Assembly: GCA_018240465.1 (NCBI GenBank)
Contig: JAFEFS010000079.1
Location: 1-58,757, forward strand
Length of the DNA: 58,757 nt
Direction of reading: 5' to 3'
From: Pseudomonadota bacterium
GTDB lineage: Bacteria; Pseudomonadota; Gammaproteobacteria; Xanthomonadales; Rhodanobacteraceae
The notes beneath the pieces are model-generated. The model was not told the DNA's origin. It ran no database searches and saw only the letters and a program-made list of their open reading frames with translations. Numbering within the stretch: position 1 is the first letter of the stretch; the number at the start of each line of letters is the position of its first letter. A program made the translations under genes and the position numbers. Below are positions 1 to 9,402 of the stretch, piece after piece.

Positions 1-47
1 CGCCCTTCCGCGGCCGCGCCCTCTGCGCCCCGCTTCGAAAGCCCATC

Positions 48-123
48 GGCCGGGTAGCTCAGTTGGTAGAGCAGGGGATTGAAAATCCCCGTGTCGGCGG
101 TTCGATTCCGTCCCCGGCCACCA
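48..123 (+). tRNA. tRNA-Phe (anticodon GAA)
   Basis: This is a 76-nt cloverleaf with the CCA encoded. The acceptor arms GGCCGGG (48-54) and CCCGGCC (113-119) pair fully. The D-arm begins TAGCTCAGTTGG, the anticodon stem is GGGGA/TCCCC around a TTGAAAA loop with GAA at 81-83, and the T-loop reads TTCGATT. The discriminator base is A at 120, followed by CCA at 121-123. GAA reads phenylalanine codons. Confidence 0.97.
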
Positions 124-142
124 CTCCTGATCAAGCGATCGG

Positions 143-162
143 CTTGCGCGGCCCCGCGCAAG
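143..162 (+). terminator. Hairpin just after tRNA-Phe, possible terminator
   Basis: A 9-bp perfect stem, CTTGCGCGG pairing with CCGCGCAAG around a 2-nt CC loop, starts 19 nt after the tRNA. No T-run follows, so it may be a weak or Rho-assisted terminator or a 3' processing signal. The rest of 124-259 shows nothing else recognisable. Confidence 0.35.
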
Positions 163-259
163 GTCGATCACCACGCCAAATTCGCGCCGCCGGTGCGGCT
201 CGCCGTGTCGCGCGGCCGATCGGTTGCGGGAGGCACGTGGGGCGCGGCAAGCACTCCAC

Positions 260-3200
260 CTAGTTCTGCACCGCTGCGTCTGCCAACTGCAGCGGCAGCC
301 AGAGTTCCAGAACGTGCCGTGTGCTCTTGAACGAAGCAGGAAGTTCCCGAACCTGCAGCGATGCGCCGCGGTAGTTCCTATGGATCGCATCACCGAGCGT
401 CGCCGCAATCGCGTCGGCACATTTCATGTCCTGCTCGGAGCGATGCACGATCAGGGTCGGCGCTTTCCAAGCGATTGGAACACGGCTGCCTCGTGCATCT
501 GCCGCGGTCCTCACATTTTCCGTGCGCGGCACGACCACCGAATTGGATAGCTTCAGCGCGGCGCGGATTTCGTCGGCCACGCCGCGCGTGCGCTCATCGT
601 AAATCTGGACATACAAGGCCACTGGCCCTGCGCTGTCCCGGCATGCGGACAGATTCGCGGCAGCCGCACGCGTTGCCGGCGACGCGTCAGCCGCAACCCC
701 TGCGGGCTCCGCCGCAGTCGCAATCGGGTTCGATGGCGCAGCGGACGGCATGGCCCGCAAGTTCGGAGGCGGCGCGGTTGCACGAGATGCCGAAGCTGAC
801 CCGGACGCAGGCGGGATCGTGGCGATCGGACCCTGAGCGACGGTCGGCGCCGCGGCGGCAGGGACGGTCGGAGCGGCCGGCGAGACTTCCACAGCCGAGG
901 CCGCATCGTTCGGCGGCGGCAGCGCAGGGCGGGCGGCTGCCGGGGCCGCAGAGCGGACAACGTCGGCGCGTGCTTCGACCGGCGGCGCCGCGAGGGGAGG
1001 CAAATCCAGCTTTGCCCCGCCGGCGCCGATGCCCAGCACCTGGCTTCGCGCAAACGCGAGCAATACATTCTCGTTCCAGTCGTACGACTTGCCCGACATG
1101 CCCCAATACGTATCCTTGTTTTCGCTTTCCGCAGGCCGATCGCAGATGGCGCCGCAGAGGTTCTCTGCCACCTGTCCGGTTGCGTTGCACTCCGATGTCT
1201 GCATGCCGCAGGTGGTTCTCTGCAATTCGCGGATATCGGAAAAAATCGCGCTCAACCTGACCTGGTTGGCCTGATTGCTGACCGTTTCGTAGAGCTCGCC
1301 CAGGGCTTGTCCGTCCGAAGGCGACAGATCGTCCGCTTTCGCGTCGGCCGGAGCAAAGCCCACACACTCGCGGATCGCGCTTGCCGTTTTCACGTTGCAC
1401 AACGCACCGCGAAGTTTGCTGAACTTGTCCTTTGCCGCGTCGATGTTTCGGCCGATCTCCGCGACCTTCGCCAAGCGTTCCTTGTTGATGCCGTCGTACA
1501 TGGTCCAGCCGACTCCAGCCAGGCTTGCCACGACGCTGAAGCTGAGCGTCGTGCCGATCGCGGTGGCCGCAGCGGTGCGCCGCCAGGATGACGTGGCGCT
1601 CGCCGCTGCCTCAACGATCCTGTCGCGTCGCCGCGGCAGGGCGGATTCATGCGAGGACGGCGACTTGGCATGTCCCCAATGCGGCAACCGCTTGAGCCAC
1701 GCGTCCGTCAATGCCCGCCCCAGGTCCTGGCCCAGGCGGCGGTAGCTCTCCCACTGCGATTCGTCGAAGAACTGATCGCCCGTGGATTGCTGCGGGAAAG
1801 CCGGATTGCGGCTCGCATAGGCAAGCACGTCGTTGTCCAGGGCATCGTGCAAATTCGGTTTGACGATGAGCAAGATGCCGTAGCTGCGCCTCGCCAGGTC
1901 GCTGTGGTGGTAGCAAATGCGTGCGAGCAGAACACCGCGCCGGGTGTGGTTGTCGACGATCTGCTCCGGCGACAACACACACAGCTGGTCGTCGAACGGA
2001 CCGAAGCGCGCGGCCGCCTCCTGTGCAGTGTAGATCTCGATCTCGGCATCGAAATCTATGCGTGCCTTGCGCACGAGATTTTCCAGGTCTTCGAAAACAT
2101 ATTTCGGGTCCGCGCCGCAGTCGGCCATCAGGATGAACGGCACTTCGCGCTTGATCAGCGCGTACACGCCCGTGTTCTCGAAGTGGCCGCCGTCCGACAA
2201 GTACCACCACTTCGCCGGCCGCCCCAGGAACGATGCCAGCGCCTCGCTCAGAACGAGCCCGGATTTGGTATCGCGAAACCTGCCGGACAGCGTGGCACGG
2301 GTTTTCTCCGGCGGCTGAGCCGCCGTAGCGGATCCCCGGCCCAGCAGCGCGGCAGTCCAGTAGCCGAGCCTGACCCCGAATGCAAACAGCAGCAGCGCCC
2401 AGCCGCGCGTCGTGTTGGAACCCGCGCCCGGCGATACCGCCGCGCCGGAGATGGTGATCCATTGCCCCAGGGTCGCGGCGGCTTCCGCGGGAATCCAGCC
2501 GCCCGCCTCGCCGGGACCGATCTCGATCCCGCCCGCGCTCGCGATCGCCGCGATGCCTTTGCGGTCGGCGTTGTAGAGATCGCCGTGATCGTCCACGGTC
2601 TGGTTCAGGCAAGCGCCAACGAGATGGATCGGACCACCGCCGACTTCCGGCCGATAGTCCTTGAGCGCGATGTCGTCGCCTTCGACGACGTCGACGACGC
2701 TTTGGCTGTTGGCTTCGATCACACCGAGGCAAGGTTCCTGGATATTCGGAAACCGGTTGGCGTTGCCGATCGACAGGTACGCCCGAATCAGGCGCGCCCG
2801 GTAGAACCCGTGCAGAGAAGAGCCGTTTAGCGTTTCGTTGTGCTTTCGCGTAAGGAAGATCCATGCGGCGACCGCGCCGAGGATGACGAGCACACACCAG
2901 AAAGGCGCGATGCCGTGGAACAGGACATTGCTGTCCGCATCGAACAATACGAGCCATTGCAGCAGCGCCGTCCACGCCAGCAGGAGCAATCCGCCGATCA
3001 GCAAGCCGATCGCGTTGATCGCGCGCCGCAGCCAAAGGCCTTTGTCGGCGTCGCCGGAGGAAATCATCTTTTTCAGCGGTTCGGACATGTTGCGCAGACC
3101 CGCGACCAGTGCACCGGCTGCCACCACCACGCCAGGCAGAAACGATCGCCACCATGTCGGCGTCTGCATCTTCTCCACCAACGAAAAGCTCAGCCAATCG

Positions 3201-4264
3201 AGAATGCCGAGAAGCAGGAAATACATGGCCCATTGGTTGATGAAACGTAACGCGCGGGTCAGCCGGTTGCGCAAGCCGTTGACCTCGAAGTCGACCTGTT
3301 CCCGCGGCAGGGAACCATTGCGTACTCGCACCAGCCGCGCGCCCACGTACAGCGCCCATATCAGCGCTCCGAGAGTTGCGAGGAAACACAGCTGAGCGAT
3401 ACCCAGGCCCGCGATCCACCCGTGCACGGGTCGGTACGAACGCAGCACACAAAGACCGCTGACCAACAGCGCCGTCAACGCGAGCACAACGTGCACCGCA
3501 GGTTCAACGCTGCGACTGGGTACTTCGCGGATGGGATCGCGCAAAGGCCAATAAGCCCAGATGCCCCCCGGTGCGACCAGAACCCACACGGCGATGGCGA
3601 ACGGCCACCAGGCGCTTGGCCATTGCTCCCAGGCAATGTCGTCGAACAGCACGAACTGACTCTGCAGCGCATGCGGCAAGATGACGATCAACCCGGCCAG
3701 CATGGCGAGCAACCCCAACTCGAAATGGGTCGAGATCGTCGAGCGCAGCAACGTGGCGATCACCATGCCCAGATCGCGCGCGCCGGATGGCGTCAGATAG
3801 CGACCGTTCTTGCGCAGCCATGCCAACACTTGCGAGTAGCCCGATCCCAGCAGGCCCTCGGCCTTGTCGATACCGACCATGCCGATCAAGCGTCCGATAC
3901 CCGCACCGATATATCCGCCCCCGGACACGGTGGAAAGGTAGTCGAAGCGTCGCAGTACTCCGTTCTGGGCCAAGCCCTGGATCAGCCCCAAACAGAATGT
4001 CGCGCTGCGGACACCTCCGCCGGAGAGCGCGAGTCCAGCGACAGGCAGATCATGTTTGTCGCTGGCGTGCTTGTACGCTTCGGCACGGCGAGCCTGGATC
4101 GCAACGGCCTCGGCGGCCAGACGCTGCTTCAACGCGTCGTTGTTCTGTGCAAGTTCGGCGGATCGGGCCTCCAGCCGGGCCTTTTCCTCTGTTGCGATGG
4201 CATGACTGCCTTTCGCCGCCGCGCCATGCGCAGCGGATGATTCGGGAGAGGTCGTATCGGACAT
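260..4264 (-). CDS. Giant membrane-anchored patatin-like phospholipase
   Basis: Predicted 1334-aa lipid acyl hydrolase of the patatin family, which uses a Ser-Asp dyad. The oxyanion-hole motif GGGVR is at about residues 82-86, the nucleophile Ser114 lies in a TVSGGG motif, and the dyad Asp691 is in SDGGHFEN. Between the two halves of the active site lie about eight or nine hydrophobic segments, and another occurs near residue 930. A long Ala/Pro-rich linker (about 1080-1210) leads to a small C-terminal domain. Patatins are normally 300-400 aa, so this is an unusual multipass form. An in-frame ATG 42 nt upstream exists, but GAGGGAA lies 6-8 nt before the ATG at 4264, which decides the start. 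It follows a lipoprotein hydrolase by 76 nt and is probably co-transcribed with it. Substrate is unknown. Confidence 0.85.
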   Translation of the reverse strand: MSDTTSPESSAAHGAAAKGSHAIATEEKARLEARSAELAQNNDALKQRLAAEAVAIQARRAEAYKHASDKHDLPVAGLALSGGGVRSATFCLGLIQGLAQNGVLRRFDYLSTVSGGGYIGAGIGRLIGMVGIDKAEGLLGSGYSQVLAWLRKNGRYLTPSGARDLGMVIATLLRSTISTHFELGLLAMLAGLIVILPHALQSQFVLFDDIAWEQWPSAWWPFAIAVWVLVAPGGIWAYWPLRDPIREVPSRSVEPAVHVVLALTALLVSGLCVLRSYRPVHGWIAGLGIAQLCFLATLGALIWALYVGARLVRVRNGSLPREQVDFEVNGLRNRLTRALRFINQWAMYFLLLGILDWLSFSLVEKMQTPTWWRSFLPGVVVAAGALVAGLRNMSEPLKKMISSGDADKGLWLRRAINAIGLLIGGLLLLAWTALLQWLVLFDADSNVLFHGIAPFWCVLVILGAVAAWIFLTRKHNETLNGSSLHGFYRARLIRAYLSIGNANRFPNIQEPCLGVIEANSQSVVDVVEGDDIALKDYRPEVGGGPIHLVGACLNQTVDDHGDLYNADRKGIAAIASAGGIEIGPGEAGGWIPAEAAATLGQWITISGAAVSPGAGSNTTRGWALLLFAFGVRLGYWTAALLGRGSATAAQPPEKTRATLSGRFRDTKSGLVLSEALASFLGRPAKWWYLSDGGHFENTGVYALIKREVPFILMADCGADPKYVFEDLENLVRKARIDFDAEIEIYTAQEAAARFGPFDDQLCVLSPEQIVDNHTRRGVLLARICYHHSDLARRSYGILLIVKPNLHDALDNDVLAYASRNPAFPQQSTGDQFFDESQWESYRRLGQDLGRALTDAWLKRLPHWGHAKSPSSHESALPRRRDRIVEAAASATSSWRRTAAATAIGTTLSFSVVASLAGVGWTMYDGINKERLAKVAEIGRNIDAAKDKFSKLRGALCNVKTASAIRECVGFAPADAKADDLSPSDGQALGELYETVSNQANQVRLSAIFSDIRELQRTTCGMQTSECNATGQVAENLCGAICDRPAESENKDTYWGMSGKSYDWNENVLLAFARSQVLGIGAGGAKLDLPPLAAPPVEARADVVRSAAPAAARPALPPPNDAASAVEVSPAAPTVPAAAAPTVAQGPIATIPPASGSASASRATAPPPNLRAMPSAAPSNPIATAAEPAGVAADASPATRAAAANLSACRDSAGPVALYVQIYDERTRGVADEIRAALKLSNSVVVPRTENVRTAADARGSRVPIAWKAPTLIVHRSEQDMKCADAIAATLGDAIHRNYRGASLQVRELPASFKSTRHVLELWLPLQLADAAVQN

Positions 4265-4340
4265 GCTGGTTCCCTCGACTTCGAGTTCACGCCAAATTCC
4301 ATCCACAATCGACGCCCTGGCGGCGCAACCTCGCTCTGCT

Positions 4341-5975
4341 TCACCGGCCGGCGTCGGCCGGGCCTGTCATCGTTTGCGACAGCCGCTGTGTTTCGGGCCG
4401 TGTCCCTTCTTCGTAGAGCTGGCGCAGGAAATCGACCAGCACGGGATTGAGCAGGTCCGAATGCGAGTCGAGCACCGGCACCGACGTGTACACGTTCCAC
4501 ACCGGCGAGTTGAGGTTGGTTCCCGATTTCGGCTGCAGCGCAATCGCTACGTCGGCGTCGCCGGTTCTTGCATGAATGCAGAACTGTCTCGGGAAAAACT
4601 GAGGCAATGTGTTGGCGTCGGGATTGGCATGCAACGCGTTGGCGAAACCATCCAGGCGTCGCAACTCTCCATCGAAACGGGTCAAGAAGTCAGGCGCGTT
4701 GCGCAAGGCTTCGCATTTCGGATCCGGCAGAAGCGGGTTCGATCTTGAATTGCGATTCAAGACGCTCAGCGTGTTCAGGGTGTAGTCGACATGGTCCTGG
4801 TCGTGACCGATCGTTTTGAGTTCGGCATCGCGCTCGCCCTGTGCGCCGTCCGGATATTTGCTCAACAACGTATTGAAGAAGCGTGCCGCCGGAAACGCCA
4901 TTCCGGTTGCATCGTCATTCGCGCTGGTGATGGAAACGAACACCGGCGCGTGATAGCTCCTCGGGTTCGCCGCCCGCGCCGCCCGCCACAACGGCACGAA
5001 CGCCGCGGCTTCGACAGCCGGATTGATGGTCACGATGAGATCGCCTTCGCGCGCAAGCACCGGATCGACAACGGGTGATCCGGCATCGCGAATGCGTTCG
5101 TTGAGATCGGCGATGTCGCGGATCAGCGAAGGGCTCAGCGCCTTGTAGACGACGAGCCCGCCAAAACTGTGGCCCACAATGGTCAGGCGCATCGCCTTCG
5201 AGCAGGCGAGCTCATGATGCGACGAAGTCACTTCGGTCGGATGACGTCGACTGTGCTCGACGACGCCGTTCCAATCGGCATTGCGAATATCCTGGATCGA
5301 ACGCAAGCGACTGAGCAGTTCGCGCACCTGACCGTCGGCGACACGCGCGGCGGCTTTTTTCCGCGTCCAGAACGTGATGTTCTTGACCGGATCCGCAAGC
5401 GTCGTCGCATCGCCGCGCCAACCGACATACAGGCCAATCACCCGGCGCGGACAGGTCGATTTGCGTTCCACGATTGCCAGCCGGGCAAGCATGGCGCGAA
5501 ACCAGCGCACGTTGCTGTCGCCGCTGCGCGCATCGTGTTTCCAGCCGTGAACGAAAACGACCACGCTGATCGGACTTGGATTCGACGAATCATCCTGCAG
5601 ACTTCCCAGGCGAACTCGGGAGAGGAAATCTTCCATCTCCGAATCCGCCAACGGGGTCCGTTCCGTGCCGGGAAACAACTCGCCCTGGTCGTCGAATTCG
5701 ACGAAGTGCAAGCTGTAGCCGCCGTTGCCCGCGGACGCGGGCGCGACTTCCTCCCGCAGCGAGTCGCACTTCGGATCGACGCGGGCGAACGAATCCAGGG
5801 CTGGATCGTCCTGCAGGTGCAGCGGCGGGCAGTTCACGGAGCGGTCCCGTTCCGTCCGGTAGGGCACCAGCGGCGTACACGAAACCAACGGCAGAAGCGG
5901 AAGCAGCCAGCGGAACAACGCCGCGACGGGAAACGTCCGCCTGTTGCTTGATCCGGAGGTCGCGGCAGGCTTCAT
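4341..5975 (-). CDS. Alpha/beta hydrolase lipoprotein
   Basis: Predicted 544-aa secreted lipoprotein of the alpha/beta hydrolase fold. The N-terminus has a basic stretch, a Leu-rich core and a lipobox LVSC with the lipidated Cys at residue 33. A strand ending in VFVHGW supplies the oxyanion region, and the nucleophile elbow GHSFGG places Ser at residue 270. The end is low in recognisable motifs. The start at 5975 is preferred over an ATG 57 nt upstream because AGAAGAGG precedes it at suitable spacing and because it gives a clean signal peptide. Upstream neighbour of the giant patatin on the same strand, so the two may act in the same envelope lipid process (inference). Esterase, lipase or thioesterase activity cannot be told apart from sequence. 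Confidence 0.8.
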   Translation of the reverse strand: MKPAATSGSSNRRTFPVAALFRWLLPLLPLVSCTPLVPYRTERDRSVNCPPLHLQDDPALDSFARVDPKCDSLREEVAPASAGNGGYSLHFVEFDDQGELFPGTERTPLADSEMEDFLSRVRLGSLQDDSSNPSPISVVVFVHGWKHDARSGDSNVRWFRAMLARLAIVERKSTCPRRVIGLYVGWRGDATTLADPVKNITFWTRKKAAARVADGQVRELLSRLRSIQDIRNADWNGVVEHSRRHPTEVTSSHHELACSKAMRLTIVGHSFGGLVVYKALSPSLIRDIADLNERIRDAGSPVVDPVLAREGDLIVTINPAVEAAAFVPLWRAARAANPRSYHAPVFVSITSANDDATGMAFPAARFFNTLLSKYPDGAQGERDAELKTIGHDQDHVDYTLNTLSVLNRNSRSNPLLPDPKCEALRNAPDFLTRFDGELRRLDGFANALHANPDANTLPQFFPRQFCIHARTGDADVAIALQPKSGTNLNSPVWNVYTSVPVLDSHSDLLNPVLVDFLRQLYEEGTRPETQRLSQTMTGPADAGR

Positions 5976-6139
5976 GATGCGGCCTCTTCTCTCCAGAAAG
6001 ATGGATGGCGCATCAGGGAAATTCACGATCACCTCGCGGCGATTACGTCTTCACGCACGATCTGCGTCCCGGTGGCGACGTCGAGCTCGGTCACCCGCCA
6101 CGACCGAGGCTGACCGCGCAGAACTGCAGGCTCTACCAG

Positions 6140-9136
6140 TCAGTGCGAGACCGCGAACCACCCGATCACGTCGACGACGACGTCGCTCGTGCCGCTGCTG
6201 TTGAAGATCGATACGCGACCGTTGCTGCCGATGGCCGCGACGACGAGGTTCGGAACGGTCGCACCCGCGGTGAAATTGACGTTCGAGGTCGTCGACAATG
6301 CGCTGCCGGTCGGCCGCACGCCCAGGTACCCCGCGGTGCTCGGACCGACCGCGGTGACATTGAGCACGACCGCGCTCGCGTTCGCGGGGATGGCATCGCG
6401 GCCGGTCACCTGCAGATCGATCTGGGCGCCGGGGCCGAGCTGCCCGGTGCCGGCGAAGCTGCCGTCGCCGGTTTGCCCACCACCGCGCGTGTCGAGCAAA
6501 CGGAACGGTGTCAGCGGAGTCAGCTCCGAACCGGTCTGGAACCAGCCAGACACGTCGGCGACCAGGTTCGTGTTGCCCGCCGAGTTGTACAAGGCGACCT
6601 GTCCGTTGCCACCCACTTTCGCCACGACGAGATTGGCTACCGTGTCGCCGGCGACGAAATTCAGGTTCGATGCGGTCGGTTGCGGCACGTCCGCCGGCCA
6701 GACCGTCGCGTATCCCGCCGCCGTGGGGCCGACCGCGGTCACGTTCAGGACGACCGCGGACACGGCGCTGGCAGGCACCTGTGCGCGGCCGAGCACCTGC
6801 AGATTGATCCGACCTCCGGGACCGACGGGACCCTGGCCTGCGAACTGGCCGTCGATGGTCGTCGCGCCGGGCCGGGTGTCGAGCAGGCGCGCAGCCGGCA
6901 CGAAGGCCAGACCGGAACCGGTGGGAAACCATCCCTGCACGTCGGCGATCAGGTCGGTGCTGCCATTCGAATTGAACAGTGAAACGAAACCGTTGTCGCC
7001 GAGCCGGCTGATGACAAGGTTGGCGACAGGATGCCCCGGCGCCAGATTGAGGTTGGACGCAAACGGACGCGGCGCACCGGTCGGCCACGCCGTGACGTAT
7101 CCCGGCGAGCTCGCGTTCGCCGCGGTGACGTTCAACACGACCGCAGCCACGTTCTGCCCGGGCAGACCGCCGCGATTGGCGATCGCGACATCGAGCTGGC
7201 CACCGGCGGCGAGGCTGCCGATGCCGTTGAACATGCCATCGCTGGTCGTCTGCGCGGGACGCGTTTCCAGCACGCGCGCTGGCGCCACCGCGATGAAGCT
7301 CGATGCCGTGCTGGCCAGATGGAAATTCGCCGGGCAGGCGCCGTTGGCGATCGTCGCGCTGGCGAGATAGTTGCCGGCGACGTGGTTTGCCGTGAGCGTC
7401 GGCGAAGTCGCAATGCCGCTCGCATTGCTGACCACCGTTGCCGTCGTCACGTCGCCGGCAAACGTGCCACCCGCCCCCGAGGCCGGCAACTGGAAGGTGA
7501 CGGTCGTACCAGACAGCGGATTGTTGTTCGCGTCGCTGACGAGCACCTGCAACGGATTGGCGTACGCACCGCCGACAACCGCGGTCTGGTCGTTGCCGCC
7601 GGCAACGATCGAATGCGGCAACGACAGGCCGAAGGCGCTCAGATGGCTCGTGTTGTCGAGCACGTAAACCGATGCGCAGGCGACAACCGGGCTCTGGAAA
7701 TGGATATTGCTGACCTTGCCCGAGCCCCACAATTGCGTGCCCGTGGTCGGGTCGAGCGCGCGCAACTGGCTGCCGGCGAGGTAGAGCACGTTGTTGGCGA
7801 CGAGCGGCGACGCGCCGGCCGCGCCGTTCTGCCATTTCGCTGCCAGCGAGGGATTGCCGCTGCCGTCGACCGCGAGCTGCATGCCGGCCGCGCCGCTCGA
7901 GTTGACGATGAAGGCCCAACTGCTGCGGTCGGCCGGATTGACCCACACCGCAGGCTGGGTCTTGACCTGCCCGCCCTGCGGCACGTTGACGATGGCACCG
8001 ATCTCGCCGCCGAGGTGACCCGCGCCGCCGGCCCCACTCATGTTGGCGAGATTGATCAGGCGCAGTTTCTGGTCCTTGCCGCCCTGCACGGCGAGATGCT
8101 GGAATTTGGATCCGGCGGGCGTCGGCAGGATCGCCGGCGCGGTGCTGCCGAGATCGGCGTCCTGCTGATCGAGCGTGGATTGATTGGTCGGCGTGTAGGC
8201 ATCGATCGGCGTGCCGCCGCTGGCCGTGCCGTCGGCGCCGAGGGCGAGGATCGAATCGCCCCAATTGTGCAGGGACAGGTTGTAGGAGCCGTTGCCGGTG
8301 CCGACGAAGGCGCGGTTGATTGAGCCATCATAGATCACGCCGGGACGAGCCCAACCGCCGGCGAGGCGCTGCGAACAGGCCGGTGCGGCCGGCGACAAGG
8401 CGAAGTGCACGGCCTTGTCGCTGCAGACGAAGTTGAATACGTTCTGCGCGCCGCTGCCGAGGTTGACCGTGGTCAAATGGCCCTGGACATCGCCGGCATC
8501 GCCGTTGTGCGCGCTCATCGCCGAATACAGATAGCTCGTCGCGCCGACGGTCGCGATTGCGAGCGCACCCGACTGCTTCTCGGTGCCGGGCTTGAGCGTC
8601 GCGATCTGCGGCCAGCCGCCGGTGGCGACCTCGGTGCCGCTACCCACGAGCAACTTGTGCAAATTGCCGTCGAGTCCATAGACATAGACGAACTGCCGGT
8701 TCGGATCGAGCGCGGGCGAAGACGCGGTGATGCATTCGCTGCTCGAGCAGCTTGCCGCGGGCAGCGTGTTCGGATAGTGCTGGCTCCAGACGGTCGTGCC
8801 CGCATGCACGTCCAGGGCGAGGATGTCGCCGGCCTTGGTGATCAAGAAAAGCAGATCCCTGACACCGCTCGCCGTCGTCACGCCGTCGAGGAACACCGGG
8901 GTGCCGTCGCCCACCGCCGGCAGCGTCGCCTGATATTGCAAAGCAAGACTGGCGACATTCGCTGCGCCGAGAACGCTCTCGTCGGTGTTGTTGCCGCCGT
9001 GCTGCGGATTGCCGTTGAACTGCGGCCAGTCGTACGCGGCAAGTTGCAACGGGGATGTTGCCAGGGCGGCGGCGAGCAGCCACGGACGCGGCGGGACGCG
9101 GACGGAGACGCGGTTGCCGGGACGGATCGATCGCAT
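6140..9136 (-). CDS. Secreted PQQ-like beta-propeller protein with Ig-like domain and three GWF repeats
   Basis: Predicted 998-aa exported protein. After a signal peptide (cleavage near residue 34), residues about 35-500 form a PQQ-enzyme-like propeller, starting with a YDWPQFNGNPQHGG motif typical of outer propeller strands. Residues about 510-610 look like a bacterial Ig (Big-1/invasin-like) domain with the VLVSDANNNPLSGTTV pattern. Residues about 620-998 are three tandem repeats, each opening with R-V/L-L-E/D-TR and closing with GWF. No catalytic motif for a quinoprotein dehydrogenase was found, so a binding or adhesive surface role is likelier than an enzymatic one. ATG at 9136 is chosen because AGGGGA sits just upstream and the signal peptide begins there; the frame is open a further 240 nt. 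Confidence 0.85.
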   Translation of the reverse strand: MRSIRPGNRVSVRVPPRPWLLAAALATSPLQLAAYDWPQFNGNPQHGGNNTDESVLGAANVASLALQYQATLPAVGDGTPVFLDGVTTASGVRDLLFLITKAGDILALDVHAGTTVWSQHYPNTLPAASCSSSECITASSPALDPNRQFVYVYGLDGNLHKLLVGSGTEVATGGWPQIATLKPGTEKQSGALAIATVGATSYLYSAMSAHNGDAGDVQGHLTTVNLGSGAQNVFNFVCSDKAVHFALSPAAPACSQRLAGGWARPGVIYDGSINRAFVGTGNGSYNLSLHNWGDSILALGADGTASGGTPIDAYTPTNQSTLDQQDADLGSTAPAILPTPAGSKFQHLAVQGGKDQKLRLINLANMSGAGGAGHLGGEIGAIVNVPQGGQVKTQPAVWVNPADRSSWAFIVNSSGAAGMQLAVDGSGNPSLAAKWQNGAAGASPLVANNVLYLAGSQLRALDPTTGTQLWGSGKVSNIHFQSPVVACASVYVLDNTSHLSAFGLSLPHSIVAGGNDQTAVVGGAYANPLQVLVSDANNNPLSGTTVTFQLPASGAGGTFAGDVTTATVVSNASGIATSPTLTANHVAGNYLASATIANGACPANFHLASTASSFIAVAPARVLETRPAQTTSDGMFNGIGSLAAGGQLDVAIANRGGLPGQNVAAVVLNVTAANASSPGYVTAWPTGAPRPFASNLNLAPGHPVANLVISRLGDNGFVSLFNSNGSTDLIADVQGWFPTGSGLAFVPAARLLDTRPGATTIDGQFAGQGPVGPGGRINLQVLGRAQVPASAVSAVVLNVTAVGPTAAGYATVWPADVPQPTASNLNFVAGDTVANLVVAKVGGNGQVALYNSAGNTNLVADVSGWFQTGSELTPLTPFRLLDTRGGGQTGDGSFAGTGQLGPGAQIDLQVTGRDAIPANASAVVLNVTAVGPSTAGYLGVRPTGSALSTTSNVNFTAGATVPNLVVAAIGSNGRVSIFNSSGTSDVVVDVIGWFAVSH
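6143..7276 (-). repeat. Three tandem about 117-120-aa VLDTR...GWF protein repeats
   Basis: Three units of about 351, 351 and 360 nt lie at 6926-7276, 6539-6889 and 6143-6502. Each encodes R-[VL]-L-[ED]-T-R, then G-x-G-x-L/V-x-x-G-G, then AVVLNVTA, GY, SN-[LV]-N, V-[AP]-NLV, a G-x-[GV]-x-[LI]-[YF]-NS-x-G stretch and finally [AV]-DV-x-GWF. The copies differ at many positions, so the duplication is old and the units are kept by selection. Confidence 0.85.
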
Positions 9137-9362
9137 GCGATTCCCCTTGCTGCAACGTTGGGCCTGCGCCGCTCCATCGGCGACATACACTCTCCTGCCG
9201 CCCCCGCCGGGCAGGAAAGATTCGATGTTTGCGCGACATCTTAATCGCGATACGGGCAAAAAACTGTGAAGCAGGGGTTGCGTGGAGAAACCCGGCCAAG
9301 CCGGCGGCCCACGCCGACGCGGCGCGCAGGATCGGATCGGTTCAATCCACGTTTTCGCGCTG

Positions 9363-9386
9363 GCCCGGACGATCATTCATCCGGGC
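9363..9386 (-). terminator. Hairpin downstream of the efflux operon
   Basis: GCCCGGA (9363-9369) pairs with TCCGGGC (9380-9386) across a 10-nt loop, 16 nt beyond the permease stop. No U-tract follows on the minus strand, so Rho-independent termination is uncertain. The remaining part of 9137-9402 should hold the promoter of the propeller protein; I see no convincing boxes. Confidence 0.35.
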
Positions 9387-9402
9387 GCTCGCGCAACACG
9401 CC

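Noticed and set aside
260..5975. Type VI secretion effector and immunity pair
   Set aside because: No VgrG, Hcp, PAAR or immunity-like gene is adjacent; both proteins have membrane or lipoprotein signals instead.
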